A DNA stretch of 64,000 nucleotides, taken from the NCBI RefSeq assembly GCF_001667885.1, contig NZ_LZJW01000075.1, positions 1-64,000 on the forward strand. Reading direction: 5' to 3'. The notes under the pieces are model-generated. The model saw only the letters and a list, made by a program, of their open reading frames with translations, ran no database searches and was not told where the DNA came from. Shown here piece after piece: positions 49,602 through 57,318 of this stretch. The stretch is from Mycobacterium scrofulaceum (GTDB lineage Bacteria; Actinomycetota; Actinomycetes; Mycobacteriales; Mycobacteriaceae). Each line of letters begins with the position of its first letter. Position 1 is the first letter of the stretch. The position numbers were made by a program, and so were the translations under genes.

Positions 49602-50908
49602 GCCCCACCGCGAAGGATCGAGGCCATCCGTACCTTCATGTCTCCGTAGGTGATCGCGGTAGCGCCCGCCCTGGGCGCGCGGCCGGCGTCCACCTTCGGC
49701 GCCGACAGATCCAGTCCGGCGATTCTTTCCCGCAGCGCCGCGACGGTGCAGTGTTCCCTGCCCCGTCGCTCGACACCGGTGTAGCCAAAGGCACGCGCCG
49801 CATTACGCCAGGTGATCGCCTCGACCTCGTCGGGTGTGCAGCCCTCCAACTGGGCGGCGAGCTGCTCGGGCGCGTCCGGCCAGCTGCTGTCCGAATGCGG
49901 GTAGTCCATCTCCCAGCAGATGGTCTCCACTCCGATGCGCTCCCGCATCTCGATGCCGACCCGGTCGCGGATGAAGCATGACATGAAGTTACGGCGATAC
50001 ACGTCGCTGGGGCTCAGCCCGTCACCCAAATCGTCTCCCGTCCAGGCCCGCTGGCGCGAGTAGATGTCCTCGAATCGCTCCAGCAGGAACGGGATCCATC
50101 CGATGCCGCCTTCCGACAGCGAGAACTTAATAGACGGGAACTTCCGAACGATGGGTGAGAACAACAGGTCGGCCACGAAGCGTTGGGTGTCGATCGGCAG
50201 CATCGAGTTATAGGCCAGATAGGTGGTCAGGTCCGACGGCACGGGCAAGCCGCCGCCCGTGCCGATGTGGATGTTCACGACCGTGTTCTCTGTGCAGATC
50301 GCCTCCCACAGCGGATCCCAGTGCGGATCTTGCCAGGGCGGCTGCCCGTAGCTCCCGATGTGCTGTGGAGCCGTCACCGCGCGACAGCCCCGCCCCGCCA
50401 GGCGCCGTACCTCGGCCGCGGCCAGGCTCGCGTCCCACAACGGCAGGATGCCCATCGGGATGAACCGGTCGGGATGCCGGCCGCACCAGTCCTCGATGTG
50501 CCAGTCGTTGTAGGCGCGCACCATCGCCTCGGACACGTCGCGGTCGCCGCGGTAGGTGAACAGCGCGCCCGAGATGGTCGGGAACGACGGAAAGCACAGC
50601 GACGCAAGCACACCGGAGGCGTCCATGTCGCTCACCCGTGCGTCGACGTCGTAGCACCCTGACCTCATGTCGCTGAATCGTGACGGCTCGAATCCCCATT
50701 CGTCGTTGGGCCGGCCCGCGACCGCGTTGAGCCCGATGTTCGGCAGCTGCAGGCCGTCGTACACCCAAAAACAGACGCCGTCGGCGTCCTCGACGATGCG
50801 CGGCGCGTCCTCGGCAAAGCGACTGGGCACTCGGCCGACAAACATGTCGGGCGGCTCCACGGTGTGGTCGTCGACGCTGATCAGTACCAGATCGAGAGGA
50901 TCAATCAC
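49598..50908 (-). CDS. Amidohydrolase-2 (ACMSD-like) family protein
   Basis: A 436-aa protein. His15 and Glu18 lie in SVDDHTVEPPDMF, a conserved NIHIGTGGG strand follows, and the metal Asp is in EMDYPHSDSSWP. It is closely similar in layout to the proteins at 29145 and 60631. Probable metal-dependent decarboxylase or C-C hydrolase. It is the first gene of a six-gene operon, and a perfect dyad (50927-50945) lies just upstream. The start is ATG 50908. Confidence 0.86.
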   Translation of the reverse strand: MIDPLDLVLISVDDHTVEPPDMFVGRVPSRFAEDAPRIVEDADGVCFWVYDGLQLPNIGLNAVAGRPNDEWGFEPSRFSDMRSGCYDVDARVSDMDASGVLASLCFPSFPTISGALFTYRGDRDVSEAMVRAYNDWHIEDWCGRHPDRFIPMGILPLWDASLAAAEVRRLAGRGCRAVTAPQHIGSYGQPPWQDPHWDPLWEAICTENTVVNIHIGTGGGLPVPSDLTTYLAYNSMLPIDTQRFVADLLFSPIVRKFPSIKFSLSEGGIGWIPFLLERFEDIYSRQRAWTGDDLGDGLSPSDVYRRNFMSCFIRDRVGIEMRERIGVETICWEMDYPHSDSSWPDAPEQLAAQLEGCTPDEVEAITWRNAARAFGYTGVERRGREHCTVAALRERIAGLDLSAPKVDAGRAPRAGATAITYGDMKVRMASILRGGA

Positions 50909-50926
50909 TTGAAGAATCCTAAACCA

Positions 50927-50945
50927 TTAGACATTTTCTGTCTAA
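50927..50945. promoter_or_regulatory. Perfect inverted repeat before the 50908-to-43869 operon
   Basis: TTAGACA and TGTCTAA are perfect 7-bp arms around TTTTC, in the 42-bp gap between the SRPBCC gene and the amidohydrolase start. The layout (7-5-7) is the same as the dyad at 52372-52390, though the bases differ. Probable operator of the six-gene unit. Confidence 0.55.
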
Positions 50946-50950
50946 GTGTT

Positions 50951-51382
50951 CTATCTGGGTTCGCGGGCTAGGGCGAAATCCTGAACCCAGCCCGCCATCA
51001 AGCCGTAGACGGACTCCATTGCATCGCGCGCAGCGGCATCATCGCCAATGGGTTCGTAGTCGATGTCCCAGACCACGATGGATTCCCCGGCGGCATCCGC
51101 GTTCTCGGAGACGGTGTTCACCGCCACGAAGCGGCTGACCGGCATCGGATTGTTGGCGATCTCATACGACAGCGCACGCTTGTCGGGCTTAATCCAGATG
51201 AGGGTCTCAATGACCGGCTTCTCAGTGCTCGCGGCGATGAACCGCCGCATACCGGGCCCTTCGCCCTCGACCCTGACATCGCTGGGCCCGGGGATCCAGT
51301 CGACGTTGCCGAAGTCGGCAAGAACTGCCCACACCGCGTCCGGTGGCGCGGCGAGCCGCTTGGTGACCGTGAATGTTGGCAT
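50951..51382 (-). CDS. SRPBCC-superfamily (START-like) protein
   Basis: A 143-aa protein with the usual opening TVTKRLAAPPDAVWAVLADFGNVDWIPG and the closing helix AMESVYGLMAGWVQDFAL. The fold binds hydrophobic ligands; members include polyketide cyclases and aromatase-like proteins, and many are simple carriers. No catalytic residues can be assigned. It is divergent from the crotonase at 51459 and 42 bp upstream of the operon starting at 50908, with which it could share a message. Confidence 0.82.
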   Translation of the reverse strand: MPTFTVTKRLAAPPDAVWAVLADFGNVDWIPGPSDVRVEGEGPGMRRFIAASTEKPVIETLIWIKPDKRALSYEIANNPMPVSRFVAVNTVSENADAAGESIVVWDIDYEPIGDDAAARDAMESVYGLMAGWVQDFALAREPR

Positions 51383-51458
51383 TCGCTGACCGTATCACCA
51401 GATGTGACAGTTGATCGACTAGTGTACTTATGTATCGCCGACGCGCGAAGGAGGGCGG

Positions 51459-52355
51459 ATGGGCACCGACGCCACTACGGGAGGCCAATTCGAGGTCGAT
51501 GAAGACTGGGTCCGCTACGAGGTCGTCGAACCGCACATCGCGCAGATCACCATCAATCGGCCCGAACGGCGCAACGCAATCCTGTCGCCCGGAATGCATC
51601 AACTCTTCAAGGAGCGGCTGGACCGCGCCGAAGACGACGACGAAGTCAAGGTCGTCATGCTACTGGCAGAGGGCAAGGACTTCTGTAGCGGCGACGACGT
51701 GCGCCGGCTCCCGGTGGAAGAAGCGGGACTGCGCAAGGGCGGGCGATTGCCGCAGACCGCGCGCCTGGGCAACGCCCGACGGCTGCACCGGCACCTGACG
51801 AATTGGCTGGAGTTTCCGAAGACGGTGATCGCCGGATGTCAGGGTGCCACTCTTGGCGCCGGGATGAATCTGGCCCTCGCCGCCGACATTCTGGTCGTCT
51901 CCGACGACATGTACCTTGCCCGCCCTCAGGCACGCATCGGGTTCGCGGGCTTTTCCACGGCCATGCCGCTCGCGCTGCTCAAGCTGGGACCAAACCGCGG
52001 CTATGAGGCGATGATCACCGGCCGCAAGGTCACCGCGAACGAACTACACGAGTGGGGGGTAACCACGTCGGTGGTGCCTGCCGAGCGGCTCCGCGACGAG
52101 GCATTGCGGTATGCCCGCGCCATCGCTCACCACTCGGCCGACGGTCTGATGGTGGGAAAGCACGCTCTGATCGCGTTCTGGCACGCCGTCGGGATGGCGC
52201 AGTTTGGAGACTGGGTGCCGATGGGCCACACGGTCTTTAGCAACCTCACGTGGCGCGACGACGAGTTCAACTTCATGAAGGAACGCGGCGCCCGCGGCGG
52301 CCGGGAGGCGATGGCCGAGTTGGAGCGCCGCTATGCCGAGTGGGGGTTCGAGTAG
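51459..52355 (+). CDS. Crotonase-superfamily protein
   Basis: A 298-aa protein with FCSGDDVRRL (75-84) and GATLGAGMNLALAADILVVS. The hydratase Glu positions hold Asn137 and Gln157. It is longer than usual through a C-terminal extension (FNFMKERGARGGREAMAELERRYAEWGFE). ATG 51459 follows AAGGAGGG (51448-51455). Stand-alone gene between two promoter regions. Function beyond acyl-CoA binding cannot be inferred. Confidence 0.85.
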   Translation: MGTDATTGGQFEVDEDWVRYEVVEPHIAQITINRPERRNAILSPGMHQLFKERLDRAEDDDEVKVVMLLAEGKDFCSGDDVRRLPVEEAGLRKGGRLPQTARLGNARRLHRHLTNWLEFPKTVIAGCQGATLGAGMNLALAADILVVSDDMYLARPQARIGFAGFSTAMPLALLKLGPNRGYEAMITGRKVTANELHEWGVTTSVVPAERLRDEALRYARAIAHHSADGLMVGKHALIAFWHAVGMAQFGDWVPMGHTVFSNLTWRDDEFNFMKERGARGGREAMAELERRYAEWGFE

Positions 52356-52369
52356 GCCCTACTAAACAG

Positions 52370-52395
52370 CTATACAGATATTGTCTGTATGTTCT
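52370..52395. promoter_or_regulatory. Dyad and shared promoter element before the SDR-Rieske operon
   Basis: ATACAGA (52372-52378) and TCTGTAT (52384-52390) are perfect 7-bp arms around TATTG. The block CTATACAGATATTGT plus TGTTCT at fixed spacing recurs with one mismatch at 23171-23196 before a P450. TATTGT inside it could be a -10. Probable binding site of a regulator acting at both promoters. Confidence 0.6.
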
Positions 52396-52432
52396 GTATG
52401 CTCGTTTCTAACGCAAGGCCACGAGGAGTTGG

Positions 52433-53344
52433 ATGACGATGGGTGTGTTGGACGGACGGACCGCGTTGGTGACGGGGGCCGGGCGGGGAATCGGCGCCGC
52501 GGTGGCCGAGGGCTTAGCCGCCGAGGGCGCGACGGTCCTGGTCTCCGACGCGGGCGTCGGCGTCGACGGGACCGGACACGATTCCGGTCCGGCCGAAAGC
52601 GTCGCGGCGGCGATAACGAGCCGTGGCGGCAAGGCATTCGCCGATACCACCGACATCACCGACTTCGCCGCATGCGCGGATCTCATCGGCCGTGCCGCCG
52701 AGACGCTCGGCGGCTTGGACGTCGTGGTGAACGCCGCGGGGATCCTTCGGGACGGCATGGTCTTCAAGATGAGCGAGCAGGACTGGGACGCGGTGGTGTC
52801 GGTGCACCTCAAAGGGACGTTCAACGTCACGCGGCACGCGGCGGCCTGGTGGCGGGAGAACCGCGGCGGGCAGTACCGGCTGATCACCTTCACGTCCATG
52901 TCGGGCTTGCAGGGCGCGCCGAGCCAGCCGAACTACGCCGCGGCCAAGATGGGCATCGTCGGCCTGACCTTCTCGTGCGCCAACGCGCTGCGCAACTACG
53001 GGGTGCGCTGCAACGCCGTTGCGCCGATCGCGGGAACCCGGATGACGCAGGGCATCAAGGGCGGCGGCAGCATGGACTACTCGGACTCGAACGTTCGCCT
53101 TTCGCCGAAGAATTGCGTGCCCCCGGTCGTGTATCTGGCCAGCGAGCAGTCCGACTGGCTCAACCGGCGCGTGATCTTCGCCGGGAACGGGCGGATCAGC
53201 CTGATGTCCAATCCGGTCGTCGAACGCGAGATCGTGTCGGCGTCGGGGACGTGGGACATCCCGACCGCATTCGCCGAGATGGAGACGTCGTTCAAGGAAG
53301 CGGTGCTGTATCCCAACATCTTTGATAAGCCACCGTCCAGCTGA
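52433..53344 (+). CDS. Short-chain dehydrogenase/reductase
   Basis: A 303-aa SDR with TGAGRGIG at 14-21, NAAG at 100-103, Ser155, Tyr168 and Lys172 (NYAAAK). The 40-residue C-terminal extension is longer than in FabG and resembles the dehydrogenase half of 17-beta-HSD type 4-like mycobacterial SDRs. ATG 52433 follows GAGGAG (52423-52428). It is the first gene of an operon with the Rieske oxygenase. Likely an acyl-CoA or steroid-like alcohol dehydrogenase. Confidence 0.88.
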   Translation: MTMGVLDGRTALVTGAGRGIGAAVAEGLAAEGATVLVSDAGVGVDGTGHDSGPAESVAAAITSRGGKAFADTTDITDFAACADLIGRAAETLGGLDVVVNAAGILRDGMVFKMSEQDWDAVVSVHLKGTFNVTRHAAAWWRENRGGQYRLITFTSMSGLQGAPSQPNYAAAKMGIVGLTFSCANALRNYGVRCNAVAPIAGTRMTQGIKGGGSMDYSDSNVRLSPKNCVPPVVYLASEQSDWLNRRVIFAGNGRISLMSNPVVEREIVSASGTWDIPTAFAEMETSFKEAVLYPNIFDKPPSS

Positions 53345-53363
53345 GCCGACGAAAAGTGCGACA

Positions 53364-54803
53364 ATGACCGAGCTTGCCACCGAGCGGGTGCCACCAAAGT
53401 TCGCCTGCGGCGAGACTTTCGTGCCCAAGAGCCGGTACATCGACCCGGAATTCCTGCACCTGGAGCTGGAGCGATTGTTCACCCGGGTGTGGCAGCCCGC
53501 GTGTCGCGAAGAGGAAGTACCGGACGCCGGCTGCTTCTACGAGTACACGATCGGTCGGCAGTCTATCGCCGTGGTGCGCCAAAAGGACGGCAGCATCAAG
53601 GCATTCCACAACACCTGCGCCCACCGCGGCATGAAGGTCGTCCGCGGCAGCGGTTGCTCGGCCAGTAAAGAGCTGCGCTGCGAATTCCATGGCTGGCGTT
53701 ATGAATTGGACGGCCGGTCCTCCTTCGTCCCATGTCGCGACGAATTCGCACCGCGCCCCCGCCAGCAGTGGGGCCTGCGTCCCGTCGCCGTCGGGACGTG
53801 GGGCGGCTGGGTGTTCGTGAGCATGGCCGAGGACCCGCCGGATCTGCTCGAGTGGCTGGACCCGCTGCCGACCGCGCTGGCTCCATTTCGGTTGCAGGAC
53901 ATGCGCTACCGCTGGCGCAAGCGCACGTTCCTGCCGGCGAACTACAAGACCGTCATCGACGCTTTCATCGAGGGCTATCACACGGCCGGGACCCATCCGC
54001 AAACGATGCGATCGGCGCAGGGCCCGCGGCCGTCTGCGGAGCCCGCAGCGCCGCAAGAATACGTCTACGCTCCCTACACCCCGACCATCACCTATAAGAA
54101 CCACTCGCGGTTCGTCTACACGCAGCGTCCAGAGCATGCCGGCCGCGACAAGGGTCGCCAGGAGCAGGCGGCGCGACCAGAGGTGTTCGCGAATTCGATG
54201 AAGTACCAATACCTCGAGGTCGGGTCGCTGGTCACCGAGCGTGACTACCGGGCCGCGCAAAAGCTGGCCGCGATGGAGCCCGGAGACGTCCCACCATTTG
54301 TTCTGTACCACCAAATGTGCGAGGAACTCGCCCGCGCCGAAGGTGTTGACTTCCCGACGATGTCGATGGAGCAATACTTCGCCGGGAACGGTGACTGGCA
54401 TTTGTTTCCAACCATGGTGATCCTGGTCGAGAAGTCCTGCCTGCTGGGATACCGCATGTTGCCCGACGCCGAAGACCCGAATCGGTGCACGTTCGAGATG
54501 TTCTCTCTGGAGCATTTTGCGCCCGGCGAGGTGCCCGAGACGCAGTGGCAGGTGTTCGAGCGGTGGCAGGACCACGACGGCTGGGGCGAGCTGCCCTCAC
54601 AGGACCTGAGGAACATCGGCGCCATCCACGCGGGCATGCACTCGGCCGGGTTCGACGGACTCTGGCTCAACACCGCCCAGGAGATGTCCATTCGCAACGA
54701 GCATGCGATCGCCGACAGGTTTCTGTTCGGTTCGGACCGCGACGATGCGGATCATCGCGCTCAGGAGGGCGGTTCCTCCGCGTCGAAATCGGATAAGCGA
54801 TAG
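53364..54803 (+). CDS. Rieske non-haem iron oxygenase, large subunit
   Basis: A 479-aa ring-hydroxylating oxygenase alpha subunit. The Rieske [2Fe-2S] ligands are Cys85-x-His87 and Cys106-x2-His109. The mononuclear iron ligands are His206 and His211 in EGYHTAGTHP, with Glu203 as the bridging acid. It would hydroxylate an aromatic or aliphatic ring position. No small subunit, ferredoxin or reductase follows. ATG 53364 was chosen on homology, 19 bp after the SDR. Convergent with the gene at 54988 across 184 bp that hold no gene or clear terminator. Confidence 0.9.
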   Translation: MTELATERVPPKFACGETFVPKSRYIDPEFLHLELERLFTRVWQPACREEEVPDAGCFYEYTIGRQSIAVVRQKDGSIKAFHNTCAHRGMKVVRGSGCSASKELRCEFHGWRYELDGRSSFVPCRDEFAPRPRQQWGLRPVAVGTWGGWVFVSMAEDPPDLLEWLDPLPTALAPFRLQDMRYRWRKRTFLPANYKTVIDAFIEGYHTAGTHPQTMRSAQGPRPSAEPAAPQEYVYAPYTPTITYKNHSRFVYTQRPEHAGRDKGRQEQAARPEVFANSMKYQYLEVGSLVTERDYRAAQKLAAMEPGDVPPFVLYHQMCEELARAEGVDFPTMSMEQYFAGNGDWHLFPTMVILVEKSCLLGYRMLPDAEDPNRCTFEMFSLEHFAPGEVPETQWQVFERWQDHDGWGELPSQDLRNIGAIHAGMHSAGFDGLWLNTAQEMSIRNEHAIADRFLFGSDRDDADHRAQEGGSSASKSDKR

Positions 54804-54987
54804 AGGTTATCGCCATCGGCGGCGGCCTCCAGCCGCATCCATGCGACAACAGCAACACCGGGACCGTGAAGCCGCCGGTTTCAGGATAGCCTGACTTACC
54901 AGCTGATTGGCGACCCACGCGGAGTCTGGGGTGGGCGCAACGCCAACTTGCGGAATCGGGCTGCGTCAGAAACACGTTGATGACCGG

Positions 54988-55890
54988 TCAGAGACCTGCT
55001 TCGGGCTCACGCGGATATCGGAAAAGTTTCAGCGCTTCGTCGGCGACTGCGATCAGCGAGCCGGTGGGGGCATCGCGCTCGCCAGTCAGCCGGTCGAAGA
55101 TTCCGACGTCTTTACGCAGCAGGGGTCCGACCATTGGAGCCAACACCCCGAAACCACCGAGAGCGACGGCGGTGTTCAGCGAAAAGCTGTTGCCGCTGCT
55201 GACCGACAAAGCGCGGCCCAGAGCCTGCTCGTCCAGGCCCAACCGAGTGCCGGCAACCATCGCGTCGCGCGCCAGGGCGTAGTGTGCGGCGTGCAGAGTG
55301 TTGTTGACGAGTTTGGCGATCAACCCGCTGCCGAGCGGCCCGAGGTGAATCACGTTGCCGCCGAAGGTTTCGAGCTCTGCGCGGCATTTATCGTAGTTTT
55401 CGTCATCGCCGCCGACGAGGACGGTGAGCTTGCCCTCGGCGGCCGCGAAGCCGCCCCCGCTGACCGGAGCGTCGATCACCCCGACACCCCGTTCCGCCGC
55501 GATCCGCGCAATCTGGTGACAGACCTCCAGGCTGATTGTCGAATGGATGGCCAGCACGGACCCAGGCGACATGCCGGCGAGCACCCCGGATTCGCCCAGG
55601 ACGACGTCTTTGACCCCTGCATCGTCGACCACACAGATCCCGACCACGTCGCTGTTGGCCCCCAGCTCGGCCCGGGTCTCCGCGAACGACGCCGCAGAAC
55701 CGCGATAGGGCTCAAGCGATTCCGCCCGGCGTGCCCACAACGTCGTGGGCACCCCGCAGGCTATGAGCCGATCCGCCATTCCCTTGCCCTGGTCCCCGAG
55801 ACCGATGAATCCGGCTCGGATCCGCGGACGATCCGACGATGTCGGCGTCGCGGAGTCGGGGCGCGCGGTCGAGCCGGCTTGGTCAGTCAT
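54988..55890 (-). CDS. 3-hydroxyisobutyrate dehydrogenase-like (beta-hydroxyacid) dehydrogenase
   Basis: A 300-aa protein. The Rossmann motif GFIGLGDQG is at 27-35, the substrate loop DAPVSGGG at 140-147, and the catalytic lysine Lys193 in GLIAKLVNNT. These mark the beta-hydroxyacid dehydrogenase family, which oxidises 3-hydroxy acids or reduces semialdehydes. A 22-residue Ser/Thr-rich N-terminal stretch precedes the fold. ATG 55890 overlaps the ferredoxin stop by 8 bp. It ends the 61902-to-54988 operon. Confidence 0.88.
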   Translation of the reverse strand: MTDQAGSTARPDSATPTSSDRPRIRAGFIGLGDQGKGMADRLIACGVPTTLWARRAESLEPYRGSAASFAETRAELGANSDVVGICVVDDAGVKDVVLGESGVLAGMSPGSVLAIHSTISLEVCHQIARIAAERGVGVIDAPVSGGGFAAAEGKLTVLVGGDDENYDKCRAELETFGGNVIHLGPLGSGLIAKLVNNTLHAAHYALARDAMVAGTRLGLDEQALGRALSVSSGNSFSLNTAVALGGFGVLAPMVGPLLRKDVGIFDRLTGERDAPTGSLIAVADEALKLFRYPREPEAGL

Positions 55891-56074
55891 GGAGGGCGAT
55901 GGCCTCCTCGGGACAGGACTGCACGGCGTCGGTGGCGGAGGGCTCTTCTCCTACTGGCACCTCGGCCGCCAGCAGCACGCTGTGCCCCTCCGCGTCGGCG
56001 TCGAACAACGCGGGCGAGAGGCTGTAGCAGCGGCCATGCCCCTGGCAAGCTCCGCTGTCGAGTTCCAGCCTCAT
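55883..56074 (-). CDS. P450-associated [3Fe-4S]-type ferredoxin
   Basis: A 63-aa ferredoxin. The cluster motif is Cys10-QGHGR-Cys16 with a final CP (SCPEEAIAL), the mycobacterial CxxHxxC(x)nCP type, in which a His stands where a fourth Cys would be. It carries electrons to P450s. It starts ATG 56074 in an ATGA overlap with the P450 gene, the normal pairing. No ferredoxin reductase is in the window. It is the only ferredoxin for five P450s here. Confidence 0.93.
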   Translation of the reverse strand: MRLELDSGACQGHGRCYSLSPALFDADAEGHSVLLAAEVPVGEEPSATDAVQSCPEEAIALHD

Positions 56075-57318
56075 CCACGCACCTCCCAACTCAGTGGCAG
56101 CGGCCGCGCCAGCCGCACCGGAAGAGCTTCGTATTGCAACGACGAGCCCGGCCTGATCTCGTAATCGGGAATACGCTTGTGAAATTGGTCGAGTGCCGCC
56201 CGCAGCTCCATCCGGGCGAGATGGCTTCCCAGACAACGGTGAAAACCGCTTGCGAACGAGTAATGCGGATTGGGCCGACGGGTCAGGTCCACTTTGAGAG
56301 GATCTTTGAACTTGTCCGGATCCAGGTTGGCGGCGGCCCACAACACCGTCACCTGCGTTCCTGCGACCACGGTCGTCTCGCCGACCTGCATGTCCACGGT
56401 TGGAGTCCGCGATGCCACCGGCACCGGGGTCTCCCAGCGCATCAACTCTTCGATGGCGTCGGGCCACATTTCCGGGTTCGCCACTACCTGGCGGCGCTCG
56501 TCGGGATGGCGCGCGAGCCAGGACAGGATGCAGGATAGCGACGCCGCGACGGTATCCAGGCCGGCGATCATCAGCAGGAAGCAAATGTCGAGAATGTTCT
56601 CGCGGGTCAGTGAGTGGCCGTCGACTTCGGCTGTCATGAAGCGGCCGAGGATGTCGTCCCCGGGTTCGCCGCTCGCTTCGCGTTCGTCGAGAACTTGGTT
56701 GAAGTACGCGTAGCACCGTTTGCCCGCCGCCTTGTACCTGGCCTCGCGTTGCGCGACGGTTTCCCCGTCGATGTCGCGCAGCAAATCGTCCTTGTTCTTC
56801 AGGAAGTAGTTCAGCTCGGAGAGCGGAATTCCCATGAGGCGCAGGAAAATTGTGGACGGCAGGATCGCGCAGAATTCATCGTAGATGTCAGCGTGGCCGC
56901 GTTCGATGAACTTGTCGATCAGCTCGTCGGCGAGCGTTCTTACGTCCGTCTCCAAGTGAGCGATCGCCTTCGCCGAAAAGATCGGGTCAAGCAGTTTGCG
57001 GTATTTGGTGTGCTCGGGCCGGTCGATGTCCAGCGGAATCAGCGGGCGATCGGCGCTCTGCGTATTGCCCAGTGCCCCCGATCCGCGCACATCGTGGCTG
57101 CGGGTCAGAGCGTCGACACTCTTGGCAGCGCCGACAATGTGATTGCCGTCGATCACGATCATCGGCGTCGATCCGATGCCTGCGTACACTTCCTGTGGTT
57201 CGGGGACAGTCAGCATCGCTGCGAAGTCACCCCCGAAGGCCTCGGCGGCAATGCCCTCCGTTACGGCATCGTCGGACTGTTCGTCGTGGCTAGCCGACAG
57301 CGCTGTCGTTTCGCTCAT
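56071..57318 (-). CDS. Cytochrome P450
   Basis: A 415-aa P450. The haem loop is FASGFHRCLGSH (Cys362), with Ala in place of the first Gly of FGxGxHxCxG. The I-helix is LLMIAGLDTVAASL and the ExxR is in EELMRWE. ATG 57318 follows GAAGGA and lies 29 bp inside the end of the FadE gene. Its own ferredoxin gene overlaps by 4 bp. It differs more from the other four P450s than they do from one another, judging by the haem and I-helix motifs. Confidence 0.92.
   Translation of the reverse strand: MSETTALSASHDEQSDDAVTEGIAAEAFGGDFAAMLTVPEPQEVYAGIGSTPMIVIDGNHIVGAAKSVDALTRSHDVRGSGALGNTQSADRPLIPLDIDRPEHTKYRKLLDPIFSAKAIAHLETDVRTLADELIDKFIERGHADIYDEFCAILPSTIFLRLMGIPLSELNYFLKNKDDLLRDIDGETVAQREARYKAAGKRCYAYFNQVLDEREASGEPGDDILGRFMTAEVDGHSLTRENILDICFLLMIAGLDTVAASLSCILSWLARHPDERRQVVANPEMWPDAIEELMRWETPVPVASRTPTVDMQVGETTVVAGTQVTVLWAAANLDPDKFKDPLKVDLTRRPNPHYSFASGFHRCLGSHLARMELRAALDQFHKRIPDYEIRPGSSLQYEALPVRLARPLPLSWEVRG

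Noticed and set aside
54804..54987. A gene or terminator in the 184-bp gap after the Rieske oxygenase
   Set aside because: Short open frames there lack ribosome-binding sites and only 4-5-bp hairpins are visible; nothing can be supported.
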